Program-made: the position numbers and the translations under genes | Source: Lentisphaeraceae bacterium | GTDB taxonomy: Bacteria > Verrucomicrobiota > Kiritimatiellia > RFP12 > DVOR01 | DNA: 64,000 nt | Assembly: GCA_004555175.1 (NCBI GenBank) | Contig: SFJE01000005.1 | Location: 8,074-72,073, forward strand | Reading direction: 5' to 3' | In this document: positions 8,762-16,439 of the stretch, piece after piece | How the letters are laid out: each line of letters begins with the position of its first letter | How positions within the stretch are numbered: the first letter of the stretch is position 1 | The notes under the pieces: model-generated | Told to the model about the DNA's origin: nothing | The model's database searches: none | What the model saw: only the letters and a program-made list of their open reading frames with translations

Positions 8762-10179
8762 CACAGTCCAAACTCCTTCCAAAGGCTCTCAAACTCAGTA
8801 GACGCCTCGTCCACAGAACAAACATCGTCAAACCCCTTCAACAGATAAGAATTAAGCAGGTTGGAATGATACTGCGCTAATTCCGAGTCCGCGCCAAAGC
8901 GGTTGTTAACATCTGCGATACGCGCACCAACCGTACGAGCAATCTTGGCCCCGGTAGGCGGAACGGATATCACTCTGTCAATGTCGCCCGAAAGAACGTC
9001 TCTTATCTCATTGGCGAGCAACTCTATCGTCGTGGCTGGGATGTTTGTCCATTCGCGAATGCTAATGTATGTGGCAAGTGCTAGCCCACGCCGGAGATAT
9101 GACTTCGCCTTCGCGATCCCTTCCCCGATGATGACAGCTGCTCGATCTGACGACACGATGAGCCGTTCAGCAACCATCTTCCGCAGACGGAGGACGGGAT
9201 CATGGATCTTCATCAGCCGCACGAGCGGATCTGCCTCGTCGCGTACGGAAAGTTCCCACGCCGACTTGCAGATGGCCGTCAGTTCGGCCGTGTTAAGCCG
9301 CCGCCATGTCCTGTCAGGGAGTGTATTCAGGAGCGTAAGATGGGCAGAGGCATAGAGCTCTGGCGCATCAATACCCGTCCGCTTCGACAGAACTTCCCGC
9401 GCCGCATGGACAGCGATTGTGCTCCGCATGAGTATTGTCGCCCGCCGCGTTGATACATCATACTTCGCAGCGTGAAGTTGCGAAACAAGTGTGACGATGT
9501 AGGGCATCAAGCGAGGTGTCAGCTCCGCCACAAGTTCCTCATACCGTTTCCGTGCTTCATCAATGAGTTCGCGAATAGCGATGGGAAACTCGTGTCGTCC
9601 CGAGAACTGGTCAGCAAGAACCTTCTTCTGATCAGCAGGCGTCAGCTCGTCCCAATCCGGGACAGACAGAATATACGGGAATCGATCTGCAAGCGCAGCA
9701 TCCAGTGGCTCAGCGCCAAGGTAGAGCGTACCACCCTCATCGAGTTCCTCACCCATCGGCGGTGGATTCATCGCCGCCCATCGATAGATTAGGCGTGTGA
9801 GCGGCCGCCCCTGCACGCGCTTATCGTAGATGATTGGAAAGAGTTTATTTTGAAGTTCCGGGCGTGTGCGGCTGATTTCATCAATAAACACGACCTCAGC
9901 GTCCCAGATACTCTCCGGCGACGAGAGGTATTCAAGTCTCGTACGTGTTACATCTGGGAGCGGAACACCTACGAGATCGTCGTAATTGATGAGGCTTGCG
10001 TTGTAAGTCCGGAATTCCATACCCAACGCCTCCGCGAGGCGCTCCAGAACAAAACTCTTTGCACACCCATGCGATCCAACAAGTAGCAACGGGTCGCCGG
10101 AAAGCAACGCCGCCAGCAGGACAGGCTCAGCCTTCCTCCATCCATACAGACCCAATGGTTCGGTTATTAACGACTTCAT
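8761..10179 (-). CDS. MoxR-family AAA+ ATPase
   Basis: This is an AAA+ chaperone-type ATPase (472 aa). Walker A is GSHGCAKS (35-42), an atypical form with Cys-Ala before the Lys. Walker B is VVFIDE (96-101), followed by the MoxR-like EISRTRPELQNKLFPII stretch, a sensor-1 region (WAAMNPP) and an arginine-containing sensor segment (LADRFPY). The C-terminal ~200 residues are helical and not recognisable. MoxR ATPases typically remodel or load metal into partner proteins together with a VWA protein, as encoded here. The start has GGAGG about 10 nt upstream and lies 20 nt after the small His/Cys protein gene. Confidence 0.93.
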   Translation of the reverse strand: MKSLITEPLGLYGWRKAEPVLLAALLSGDPLLLVGSHGCAKSFVLERLAEALGMEFRTYNASLINYDDLVGVPLPDVTRTRLEYLSSPESIWDAEVVFIDEISRTRPELQNKLFPIIYDKRVQGRPLTRLIYRWAAMNPPPMGEELDEGGTLYLGAEPLDAALADRFPYILSVPDWDELTPADQKKVLADQFSGRHEFPIAIRELIDEARKRYEELVAELTPRLMPYIVTLVSQLHAAKYDVSTRRATILMRSTIAVHAAREVLSKRTGIDAPELYASAHLTLLNTLPDRTWRRLNTAELTAICKSAWELSVRDEADPLVRLMKIHDPVLRLRKMVAERLIVSSDRAAVIIGEGIAKAKSYLRRGLALATYISIREWTNIPATTIELLANEIRDVLSGDIDRVISVPPTGAKIARTVGARIADVNNRFGADSELAQYHSNLLNSYLLKGFDDVCSVDEASTEFESLWKEFGL

Positions 10180-10199
10180 ATCAATCTATCCTCCCCAAC

Positions 10200-10535
10200 C
10201 TACAAAGCACGCGTCACCGGCCAGAAATTCTCTGGCCCATTACATAGATGACATTCGGGTTCATCCATGTACATAGAAAAACCCCTTCGCTCGCCCATGT
10301 TGCCGTTGCCGATACGCCATATCGAATCCCACGGGTTATGTTCAATCCAATTGAGGTGTATGGCGTGATCAACGGAGTGAAAAACATCGCAGGAGTGTAC
10401 CGTAACCATTGTATCTCCCTTGGAGACGATCGCAGACTGTGCCCGCATTCCGTCCATATCGACATCCCCATTATCGTCCCCCCTAAGGAGGACAATGTAC
10501 TTATTAACATCCCTTGTGTTTGATTTCAGATTCAT
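10200..10535 (-). CDS. Small His/Cys-rich protein, first gene of the island
   Basis: The 111-aa product is not recognised. I chose the ATG at 10535 (MNLKSNTR...) because AAGGATG lies 8 nt upstream. An upstream in-frame start at 10601 would fall inside a strong leader hairpin. Visible features are an acidic turn (GDDNGDVDMDG), a His-rich segment (VHSCDVFHSVDHAIHLNWIEH) and a C-terminal CHLC pair, together suggesting metal binding. It has no signal peptide. The start codon can be locked in a stem with upstream leader sequence, so its translation is probably controlled by RNA structure. Confidence 0.7.
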   Translation of the reverse strand: MNLKSNTRDVNKYIVLLRGDDNGDVDMDGMRAQSAIVSKGDTMVTVHSCDVFHSVDHAIHLNWIEHNPWDSIWRIGNGNMGERRGFSMYMDEPECHLCNGPENFWPVTRAL

Positions 10536-10737
10536 TCGTTTGCATCCTTTGCCAAGATTTTCAGTAGGGGATACCTCCCCCTTACAAACGAACGGCCGCA
10601 CATCTTGTGTTCAAGACGCGCGACCTTAACGGAACATGTTTCCCTTACGGGCACATCGCCTCTTTGGCTACCACCGTGGCGTTCTACTCGGTTGGTGCGA
10701 TTGACCTTACGACCAATCGTCTCCTGATGTCTTGACG
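10536..10737 (-). ncRNA. Structured 5' leader, candidate cis-regulatory RNA
   Basis: From the predicted start (~10737) to the first start codon there are about 200 nt of unusually pairable RNA. By hand I find: (a) an 8-pair hairpin with loop CGUAAG near 10698-10719; (b) CCC-GUAA-GGG capped by a GNRA tetraloop inside an AUGU/ACAU stem near 10637-10660; (c) a 14-pair hairpin with loop AACA at 10594-10625; (d) GGGG...CCCC at about 10564-10580; and (e) CGTTCGTTTG (10594-10585), fully complementary with one G-U to CAAACGAATG (10542-10533), which contains the start codon. Pairing (e) would enclose the Shine-Dalgarno in its loop. It matches no riboswitch consensus I know, including the SAM classes. 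Strand and 5' end depend on the predicted promoter. Confidence 0.6.
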
Positions 10738-10743
10738 GCGAGC

Positions 10744-10772
10744 ATTATAGCACATTGCCGTTCTAATCACAA
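10744..10772 (-). promoter_or_regulatory. Promoter of the MoxR/VWA/MetK island
   Basis: On the minus strand, TTGTGA (10772-10767) is followed by a 17-nt spacer and a perfect TATAAT (10749-10744) with extended -10 (TGC). It is among the best promoters in the window and implies transcription starting near 10737. Confidence 0.75.
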
Positions 10773-10800
10773 GGGGGGGATGTTGGCCGCTCCCGCGCCG

Positions 10801-10982
10801 CAAGGTGATCCAGGGCCTCCCTCAAGGCGACCTAGGCCCTACTCAAGGCGACCTAGGCCCTCCCTCAAGGTGTCCCAGGCCCTACTCAAGGCGACCTAGG
10901 CCCTACCTCAAGGTGACCTAGACCCTAGGTCGAGGCGGGGTAGGCCCTACCTCGAGGCGGGGTAGGCCCTACCTCAAGGTGC
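10801..10982. repeat. Tandem palindrome array, CCTAGG type, about 9 units
   Basis: Nine units begin CAAGG or CGAGG at 10801, 10823, 10844, 10866, 10887, 10909, 10931, 10953 and 10975, giving steps of 21-22 bp. Most contain the self-complementary ACCTAGG core with GGCCCTACCTC spacers. The array lies between two divergent promoters (the island and mraZ). The CCTAGG/CCTACCTC words recur at 15987, 40986 and 54599. Confidence 0.8.
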
Positions 10983-11028
10983 GCTCCACGCGTCTAAGGT
11001 TAAAATCTTCCCGGCCCCGGGCGAAGAT

Positions 11029-11092
11029 TGTTCCCCAGCTGGGGAACGCTTGGTACCCCAATTGGGGTACAAGCGGTACGCTAATTGGGGAA
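11029..11092. repeat. Three-unit palindrome array, CCCC-AATT-GGGG type
   Basis: Three units share a CCCC/GGGG dyad: TTCCCCAGCTGGGGAA, then GTACCCCAATTGGGGTAC, then a decayed copy in which GGGG is kept. Dyad centres are 23 bp apart. Each can form a 7-9 bp hairpin. The units are unrelated in sequence to the CCTAGG array next to them. Confidence 0.65.
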
Positions 11093-11473
11093 TACCACAG
11101 CCCCAGAGCAGATGACCCTTTGGGTCCCGATTCCGGATGTTGCGCGGGCGAGAGGAGTACGGCATTGGTGGACGATGGGCGCGCATGAAACGGTCCCTTT
11201 GGGATGCCAAACATATTATCAAGCAAAGTGTTAACCGTACGAATGACAACAGGGGTTATTACATTTGTGCCCATAGGAGGCTCCTTTCGTTTGGTTATAA
11301 CCCTTCTTGTCGTAGAGAATGAGCAGGGCTCTCTCAAGTCCGGTACACGCAGGGACTCCTTTATTTCGGCGCGATGGGCCCCGACTTTGGTCGGGATCGG
11401 GGTGAAATTGGCGGGATAATCCCCTAAAGTGCGGCCAAAAGCGCAAAAAACAATCCTTTGAGAGAGAAAAGAC

Positions 11474-11510
11474 TTGACGCAAAGGTGGGGAAAAGTGTTT
11501 AATAGTGTCA
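11474..11510 (+). promoter_or_regulatory. mraZ promoter with probable MraZ operator repeats
   Basis: TTGACG (11474-11479) is followed by an 18-nt spacer and TTTAAT (11498-11503). Inside and just after the spacer are three GTG-centred decamers in direct 10-bp register: AAAGGTGGGG, AAAAGTGTTT and AATAGTGTCA (11481-11510). Known MraZ operators are short GTGG-containing repeats at about one helical turn, so this is probably the autoregulatory site. Confidence 0.6.
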
Positions 11511-11554
11511 CAAAAGGTCAAGCCGTGATGGAAACAACGAACGAGGTGAATACG

Positions 11555-12001
11555 ATGCAAGGCGACGCCGTCCTGTCGGGCGTGGCGCAGCATGCGTTGG
11601 ATCCGAAGCGGCGCGTGACGATTCCGTCGGGGTGGCGGGATGCGTTGGGGAAGCCGGCCTATGTCTTTGTGATGGCCGATCCGCACGAGAAGTGTCTGCG
11701 GCTGTTGAGCAATGAGCGGATGCAGGGGCTGCGGGAGAAGTTGCTGGCAAAGCGCTTTTCGGACCCCTTGGTGGCGCAGAAGTTGCGGGTATTGGGGCAG
11801 AATACCGAGCAGTTGCCGCTGGATGTGCAGGGGCGCATTCGGATTAGCGACCGCTTGCTGAACTTTGCGGGGATTACCGGGAAGATTGCCTTTGTGGGGG
11901 CAATTACCTATGGTGAGATTTGGGCTGCCGAGGCGCGGCCGCAGGAGGCTTCGGTGGATCAGGCGGCATTGAGCGAAGCGTTGGCGGCACTGGACTTCTA
12001 G
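11555..12001 (+). CDS. mraZ: MraZ transcriptional regulator
   Basis: This is the AbrB-fold regulator that heads division/cell-wall clusters and represses its own operon. It has the two MraZ/SpoVT-type halves: ALDPKRRVTIPSGWRD near the N-terminus and LPLDVQGRIRISDRLL in the second half. I chose the ATG at 11555 (148 aa) because GAGGTG lies 6 nt upstream and the length fits the family. The in-frame ATG at 11528 (157 aa, AAAAGG at 10 nt) is a realistic alternative. The TTG at 11474 lies in the promoter and can be excluded. rsmH begins 12 nt after its stop. Confidence 0.94.
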   Translation: MQGDAVLSGVAQHALDPKRRVTIPSGWRDALGKPAYVFVMADPHEKCLRLLSNERMQGLREKLLAKRFSDPLVAQKLRVLGQNTEQLPLDVQGRIRISDRLLNFAGITGKIAFVGAITYGEIWAAEARPQEASVDQAALSEALAALDF

Positions 12002-12013
12002 CGGAGGTGGGCG

Positions 12014-12955
12014 ATGCATATTCCAGTGTTGCTTGAGGAGACAATCGCGGCCCTGGCGCCACGCCCGGGGTGCGTGTATATTGATGGTACGCTCGGCCAA
12101 GCCGGCCACGCGAGCGCGGTGATGCGCCAGGCCGGGGCCACCGGTCGGCTCCTGGGAATTGATCGCGACCCCGAGGCTCTTGAACGCGCGCGCGCAAACC
12201 TTGCGCGCGCGGAAGTCCCTGGCGAGCATGTCTTGGTGCAGGGGGCCCACGGCGACATCGAGGCCCTGGCCAAGGCGAACGGCTTTGCGCAGGTGGATGC
12301 CATTTTGCTGGACCTGGGCGTCAGCAGCGACCAGCTGGATACGCCCGAGCGCGGCTTCTCCTTCCGCAATGATGGGCCGCTGGATATGCGGATGCGTAAT
12401 GACGCCGGGGAGACGGCTGCAGAGTTGCTCGCGCGCCTCTCGGTCCCGGAGATGTGCGAACTCTTCCGCACCTTGGGCGAGGAGCGGCGCGCCTTTACGA
12501 TTGCCAAGGCCATTGAGCGCGAGCGCAATCGGGCGCCCATCACGCGGACCCTGCAGCTGGCCGAGGTAGTGGCCCGGGCGGTGGGTGGTGCACACACGAA
12601 GGGGCGGAACCCGGCCACGCGCGTCTTCCAAGCGCTGCGCATGGCGGTCAATGACGAGATGGGGGACTTGGAGCGGGCGCTCGAGGGCGGGTTGCGGCTG
12701 CTCAAGCCCGGCGGGCGTTTGGCGATCATCACCTTCGAGAGTCTGACCGACCGGGTGGTGAAGCAGCGCTTCCGGGCCCATTGCGGGCGCGAGGTGGCGC
12801 TCCAGCAGGGCGGCAGCGAGTGGCAGGGCGAATTGCCGCGCACGCAGGCGATTTTCAAGAAGGCGGTGACCGGGCAACCGGCAGAGATTGAGGCAAACCC
12901 CCGCGCGCGGACGGCGAAACTGCGCGTGGTGGAGAAGTTGGCAGAGGAGGCGTAA
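12014..12955 (+). CDS. rsmH: RsmH: 16S rRNA m4C1402 methyltransferase
   Basis: SAM-dependent N4-methylation of C1402 in 16S rRNA. It shows the usual order: MHIPVLLEE start, SAM-binding motif I (YIDGTLGQAGHA, where most homologues have ..TLGGGGHS), IDRDPEAL (acidic loop), LLDLGVSSDQLD, FSFRNDGPLDMRM and VFQALRMAVNDE. The length of 313 aa is typical. GGAGGTGGGCG precedes the ATG. It is the second gene of the mraZ operon. The GG-to-QA change in motif I is mild and does not argue against function. Confidence 0.97.
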   Translation: MHIPVLLEETIAALAPRPGCVYIDGTLGQAGHASAVMRQAGATGRLLGIDRDPEALERARANLARAEVPGEHVLVQGAHGDIEALAKANGFAQVDAILLDLGVSSDQLDTPERGFSFRNDGPLDMRMRNDAGETAAELLARLSVPEMCELFRTLGEERRAFTIAKAIERERNRAPITRTLQLAEVVARAVGGAHTKGRNPATRVFQALRMAVNDEMGDLERALEGGLRLLKPGGRLAIITFESLTDRVVKQRFRAHCGREVALQQGGSEWQGELPRTQAIFKKAVTGQPAEIEANPRARTAKLRVVEKLAEEA

Positions 12956-12959
12956 GGCT

Positions 12960-13370
12960 ATGGCAAAGCGAAACAGACGGTGCAAAACCTTTCGAATGAA
13001 GGCGGCAACTTTGGGGCTGGCAACGCTGATTGCCTTCATTGTTGCCCCTTGGATTGTCTACTCCCTACTCTTGATGCACACCGACCAGGTGGGCTCGCAA
13101 ATCCGCCTCCTGGAGCGCGAGAAGCGTGCGCTGAATGAGACGCGCCGCCGGCAGGAGGCCGAGTGGAACCAGCTGGCCGAGCCGCGGCGGTTGGACGAGG
13201 CGATGGCTTCGCGCGGGCTGCGCCTGGCCTACGCCCCGCCCGAGCGCACCGCCACGGTCCTCCCCAACGGCCAAATGCGGCTCGCCCGCCCGGTCTACCG
13301 CGCCCTCGAACTGGCCAAGCAGGAGCGCCAGCAGAGCGGCGACCGCGCCCAAGCCCGGAACCGCCGCTGA
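12960..13370 (+). CDS. ftsL: FtsL-like division protein
   Basis: The 136-aa bitopic membrane protein starts at the ATG preceded by GAGGAGG. It has a basic cytoplasmic tail (KRNRRCKTFRMK), one membrane helix (about residues 17-40) and then a coiled-coil segment rich in Arg/Glu/Leu (about 45-75), the normal FtsL/FtsB architecture for binding the septal PBP. A proline-containing region (LAYAPPERTATVLPNGQMRL) follows. FtsL sequences diverge strongly, so the call relies on topology and on position between rsmH and ftsI. Confidence 0.8.
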   Translation: MAKRNRRCKTFRMKAATLGLATLIAFIVAPWIVYSLLLMHTDQVGSQIRLLEREKRALNETRRRQEAEWNQLAEPRRLDEAMASRGLRLAYAPPERTATVLPNGQMRLARPVYRALELAKQERQQSGDRAQARNRR

Positions 13371-13396
13371 CCGAGAGGCATCCGCGCGGAGGTCTG

Positions 13397-15220
13397 ATGG
13401 TTCGCAGCGAGCTGCAATACGCCCGGCGATGGATGGCGCTCATCTTGAGCGCCATGGTGCTTTTCTTTAGCCTCATCTTCGCCAAGCTCTTCAAGCTCCA
13501 CATTCTTGACCCGCGTGAGCCCGGCTATGAAGCGCCGGACTATGAGACCAAGTTCACCCTGCCCGGACTGCGCGGGCGGATCTTGGACCGCAATGGCAAT
13601 GTCCTGGCCGAGACCATTGCCGGGCGCGACATCTACGTGGACCAGAAGGATGTCAAGCTCAAGCTCCTGCCGCCCGAGCGCGTGGCCGAGTTGCCCCTGG
13701 AGCTGGCCAAACTTCTAGGCGTCAGCCAAGAGAAGATGATTGACGCCTTTACCGGCACGCATGTCATCAACGGCCTCAAGCGCAGCAGCGTAAAGGTCTG
13801 CGAGGTGGCCGATGAGGCGATTTTGACCGAGCTACGCGAGCGTTCAGCCCGGAGCGTAGCACCGAGCAACCGCATTGCCGGCATCAACTTCCGCGACCTG
13901 CGCCCCATTCGCTCCTACCCCAACGGCGCGCGCCTCAGCCATGTCATCGGCTTCATCGACAAGGACAACAACGGCATCTACGGCATCGAGCAGCGCTTCG
14001 ATGCGCTCCTGCGCGGGCAGAACGGGGAGGTCGTCTCGGTGCGCGACAACCGGGCCCGCGAAATCCGCACCCGCCGCATCAGCGAAAAGAAGGCCGAGCA
14101 CGGTCACGACGTGGTCCTGACCATCGACAACAACATCCAATACATCATCGAGAAGGCCCTCGCCAAGACCCTCGAAGACTTCCAGGCCAAGTCCGGCATC
14201 GTCATCGTACAGCACATCAAGAGTGGCGAAATCTTGGGAATGGCCACCCTGCCGTGCTTCAATCCCGCCGAATACCGTTCCTTTAACGCTAGCGAGTGGC
14301 AGAACATCGCCATCGGGCGGAACTACGAGCCCGGGTCGGTGATGAAACCGCTGACCATCGCCATGGCCCTCAACTACGGCCTCATCACCGAACGCACCCC
14401 CTTCGACGTGGGCACCAAGCGCATTTGGTACTACGCCGGCAAGCCGCTGCGCGACCACGCCACCGGCATCCTCCACGCCCGCGAAATCATCCTCCAATCC
14501 TCCAACATCGGCACCGCGATGATCGGCCTGCGCATGGCCGAGCCGCAGCCCAAGCTCGGCATCAAGCACGAATACGAGTTCCTTTGGCGCGCCTTCCGCG
14601 CCCTCGGCTTTGGCGAAAAGACCGGCATTGAGCTCGTCGGTGAGCAATCGGGCATCCTCCCGCACTACTCCAAGTGGAGCAAACTCTCCCCCACCCGCAT
14701 CCCCCTGGGCCAAGGTATCGCCGTCACCGCCATCCAGCTCGTCAGTGCCTACGCCACCATCGCCAACGGCGGCGTGCACATGCGCCCGACCATCTTCCGC
14801 GAACTGCGCACCCACGAAGGCGAAGTCATCCGCCAAAACACCCCCGAAGTCATCGGCCAACCCCTCTCCCCCGAGGTCTGCGCCAGCGTGATGGAGATGA
14901 TGAGCGGCATCACCGATCCCAAGCAACGCGGTACTGCCCGCCGCGCAAAACTCCGTTCCTACACCGTCGCCGGCAAGACCGGCACCGGCCAAATCCCCGT
15001 CAACGGCCACTACAACCGCACCGACTACAACGCCACCTTCATCGGCATCTACCCCGCCTCCGCCCCCGAGCTCGTCATCCTCGTCACCATCGAGCGCCCC
15101 CAAGGCGGCAACCGCGACGGCGGCTTCGTCGCCGCCCCCACCTTCGCCGCCGTCGCCGAAGAAATCGGCCACTACCTCGGTCTGCCTGCCGATAAACCCC
15201 TCCCGGAGGACACCCCGTGA
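13397..15220 (+). CDS. ftsI: FtsI-type septal transpeptidase (class B PBP)
   Basis: DD-transpeptidase that cross-links septal peptidoglycan. The ATG at 13397 follows GCGGAGG; the longer upstream reading frame overlaps ftsL and has no site. The protein (607 aa) has a short cytoplasmic N-terminus, a membrane helix (about 13-33), a PBP dimerisation domain (LRGRILDRNGNVLAE...) and a transpeptidase domain with Ser314 in SVMK, SSN at 368-370 and KTG from Lys527. No PASTA domain is present. Its stop overlaps the DedA-family start (GTGA). Confidence 0.96.
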   Translation: MVRSELQYARRWMALILSAMVLFFSLIFAKLFKLHILDPREPGYEAPDYETKFTLPGLRGRILDRNGNVLAETIAGRDIYVDQKDVKLKLLPPERVAELPLELAKLLGVSQEKMIDAFTGTHVINGLKRSSVKVCEVADEAILTELRERSARSVAPSNRIAGINFRDLRPIRSYPNGARLSHVIGFIDKDNNGIYGIEQRFDALLRGQNGEVVSVRDNRAREIRTRRISEKKAEHGHDVVLTIDNNIQYIIEKALAKTLEDFQAKSGIVIVQHIKSGEILGMATLPCFNPAEYRSFNASEWQNIAIGRNYEPGSVMKPLTIAMALNYGLITERTPFDVGTKRIWYYAGKPLRDHATGILHAREIILQSSNIGTAMIGLRMAEPQPKLGIKHEYEFLWRAFRALGFGEKTGIELVGEQSGILPHYSKWSKLSPTRIPLGQGIAVTAIQLVSAYATIANGGVHMRPTIFRELRTHEGEVIRQNTPEVIGQPLSPEVCASVMEMMSGITDPKQRGTARRAKLRSYTVAGKTGTGQIPVNGHYNRTDYNATFIGIYPASAPELVILVTIERPQGGNRDGGFVAAPTFAAVAEEIGHYLGLPADKPLPEDTP

Positions 15221-15873
15221 CCACCCTCCTCTCCATGGCCCCCATCGACCTCTCGGCCCTCACCGATGCCATCCTCGCCTCCGCCGAGCACCCCTGGCTC
15301 CAAGGCTGGTTCACCGCCGTGGCCACCTTCTTCTTCGAGAATGTCGTCTGTTGGACCATTGTCCCGCCCCTCCTCTCCGAAGGCATCCTCGGCTGGATGA
15401 CCGCCCTGCAAAGCACCTTCTGGGGCGTCTTCGTCGGCGACATCCTGATGTACCTACCCGTGCGCTTTGCGATGCGCTACGTCGCCAAGATCCGCTGGGT
15501 CCGCAAACACCAAGACCAAATCGAGGCCTGCGGACACTTCTTCGACCGCCACCTCGGCAAGACCCTCTTCATCATCCGCTTCACCCCCGGCATCCGCACC
15601 CCCGCCCTCCTCGCCGCCGGCATGCTCCGCGTCCACTTCGGCCAATACACCCTCTACTCCGCCCTCTCCTGCCTCTTCCAGAGCGCAATCATCACCTTCT
15701 TCATGCCCAAGTGCTACGCCCCGCTCATCGCCTGGCTCAAAGGCCTCTGGCAGCACCACCCCCTCCTCGTCCTCACCCTCATCGGCGCCTTCTTCGCCGC
15801 CTTCATCCTCGCGCAATACTTCATCGCCCGCGCCGTGATGAACCGCCTCTCCGCCCGCAAACCCCAACCGTAA
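15217..15873 (+). CDS. DedA/VTT-family membrane protein
   Basis: The 218-aa integral membrane protein starts at a GTG that overlaps the ftsI stop by 4 nt, with GGAGG upstream. It carries the DedA/SNARE-associated signature: an amphipathic re-entrant loop (about 36-60), FVGD, and a conserved RFTPGIRTPALLAAG segment, then a C-terminal helix pair. The family includes undecaprenyl-phosphate and phospholipid flippases/translocases. Location directly behind ftsI would suit lipid-carrier recycling for wall synthesis, which is inference. It stands where murE/murF would be in a standard cluster. Confidence 0.87.
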   Translation: MTTLLSMAPIDLSALTDAILASAEHPWLQGWFTAVATFFFENVVCWTIVPPLLSEGILGWMTALQSTFWGVFVGDILMYLPVRFAMRYVAKIRWVRKHQDQIEACGHFFDRHLGKTLFIIRFTPGIRTPALLAAGMLRVHFGQYTLYSALSCLFQSAIITFFMPKCYAPLIAWLKGLWQHHPLLVLTLIGAFFAAFILAQYFIARAVMNRLSARKPQP

Positions 15874-15980
15874 CTCCCGCACCGAGGGATTCTTGCCCTT
15901 AGCCAACGGCTCTGGAAGCCGTTTCTTCAGCGCCTCGACGCCACCTACACCCGCCTCGTCGGCGAACGCTAATCCCCGCC

Positions 15981-16047
15981 CCCGCGCCTACCTCATTTCG
16001 AGGTAGGGCCTACCTCGACTCGACCTAGGCCCTACCTTTTTTAGGGG
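15981..16047. repeat. Tandem palindrome array, CCTAC/CCTAGG type, three units
   Basis: CCTACC words start at 15987, 16009 and 16031, exactly 22 bp apart, with self-complementary CTCATTTCGAGG and CGACCTAGG between. The head (CCGCGCCTACCTCA) and tail (CCTTTTT..AG..GTATCGGC) match the array at 54593-54707, implying a defined element with ends. Confidence 0.7.
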
Positions 16048-16292
16048 TATCGGCGGGCTCGGACGGGGGTGGAGGCAGGGGGTGTTTCGGTAAGCGTTTT
16101 GCAGGCCGCAGTCCCCGGCGGCCTGGATCCCCACCTGGGACGCGAGGAGGCGGCCCGTCAGAACGGGCACCCCACTCCTCCCCTCACCCGCCCCGAAGCA
16201 AAAGCGAACCCGGGCCTACCTCGAGGCCAACCCGGGGCGGAGATGCTAGAAGGTCGGCCCCTGCCCAGTTCCTCCCCCAGCCACTCCGTCGC

Positions 16293-16323
16293 GGAAGTCC
16301 GAGCAACGCGAGGAGCTATGTCA
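16293..16323 (+). repeat. Dispersed 32-35 bp intergenic repeat, copy 2
   Basis: GGAAGTCCGAGCAACGCGAG followed by GAGCTATGTCA. It is closest to copy 4 at 29632 and lies about 115 bp before leuS. Confidence 0.65.
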
Positions 16324-16397
16324 AAACGCGCCCTGTCGACTGTCCACTGTCGACTCGCTCGCGCAGCGAACCCCCTCGCAAGCACACGCGCGCGGGT

Positions 16398-16408
16398 TGT
16401 GATAGACT
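16398..16408 (+). promoter_or_regulatory. leuS extended -10 promoter
   Basis: TGTGATAGACT provides TGA directly before a TAGACT -10 box (16403-16408). No convincing -35 is visible. It lies 31 nt before the ATG, and AAGGA precedes the start codon. Confidence 0.4.
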
Positions 16409-16439
16409 ATGCGGCCGTTTTCAACGAAGGACGAGCCTT

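Larger units (their letters stand above)
15874..16439. other. Non-coding region between the DedA gene and leuS
   Basis: No supported gene. It contains a three-unit CCTAC palindrome array (15981-16047), an extra CCTACCTCGAGG word near 16219, a dispersed repeat copy (16293-16323), a CTGTCGACTGTCCACTGTCG stretch (from 16336) and the leuS promoter. Confidence 0.5.

Noticed and set aside
10536..10737. tRNA, tmRNA or a SAM riboswitch
   Set aside because: No acceptor stem, T-loop GTTCGA or CCA end; no SAM-I/II/III/IV consensus words. It is better treated as an unassigned leader RNA.
10772..10780. Phase-variable G tract at the island promoter
   Set aside because: The seven-G run lies upstream of the -35 box, outside the spacer, so slippage would not change promoter spacing.
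11231..13039. 602-aa minus-strand reading frame opposite mraZ/rsmH
   Set aside because: It is a GC-rich antisense shadow with Arg/Pro/His-rich content and no ribosome-binding site, overlapping two certain genes.
15874..15972. In-frame extension of the DedA gene beyond its stop (33 codons to a second stop)
   Set aside because: Ends in plausible protein text (RLWKPFLQRLDATYTRLVGER) but has no start or read-through signal; probably chance or a small remnant.
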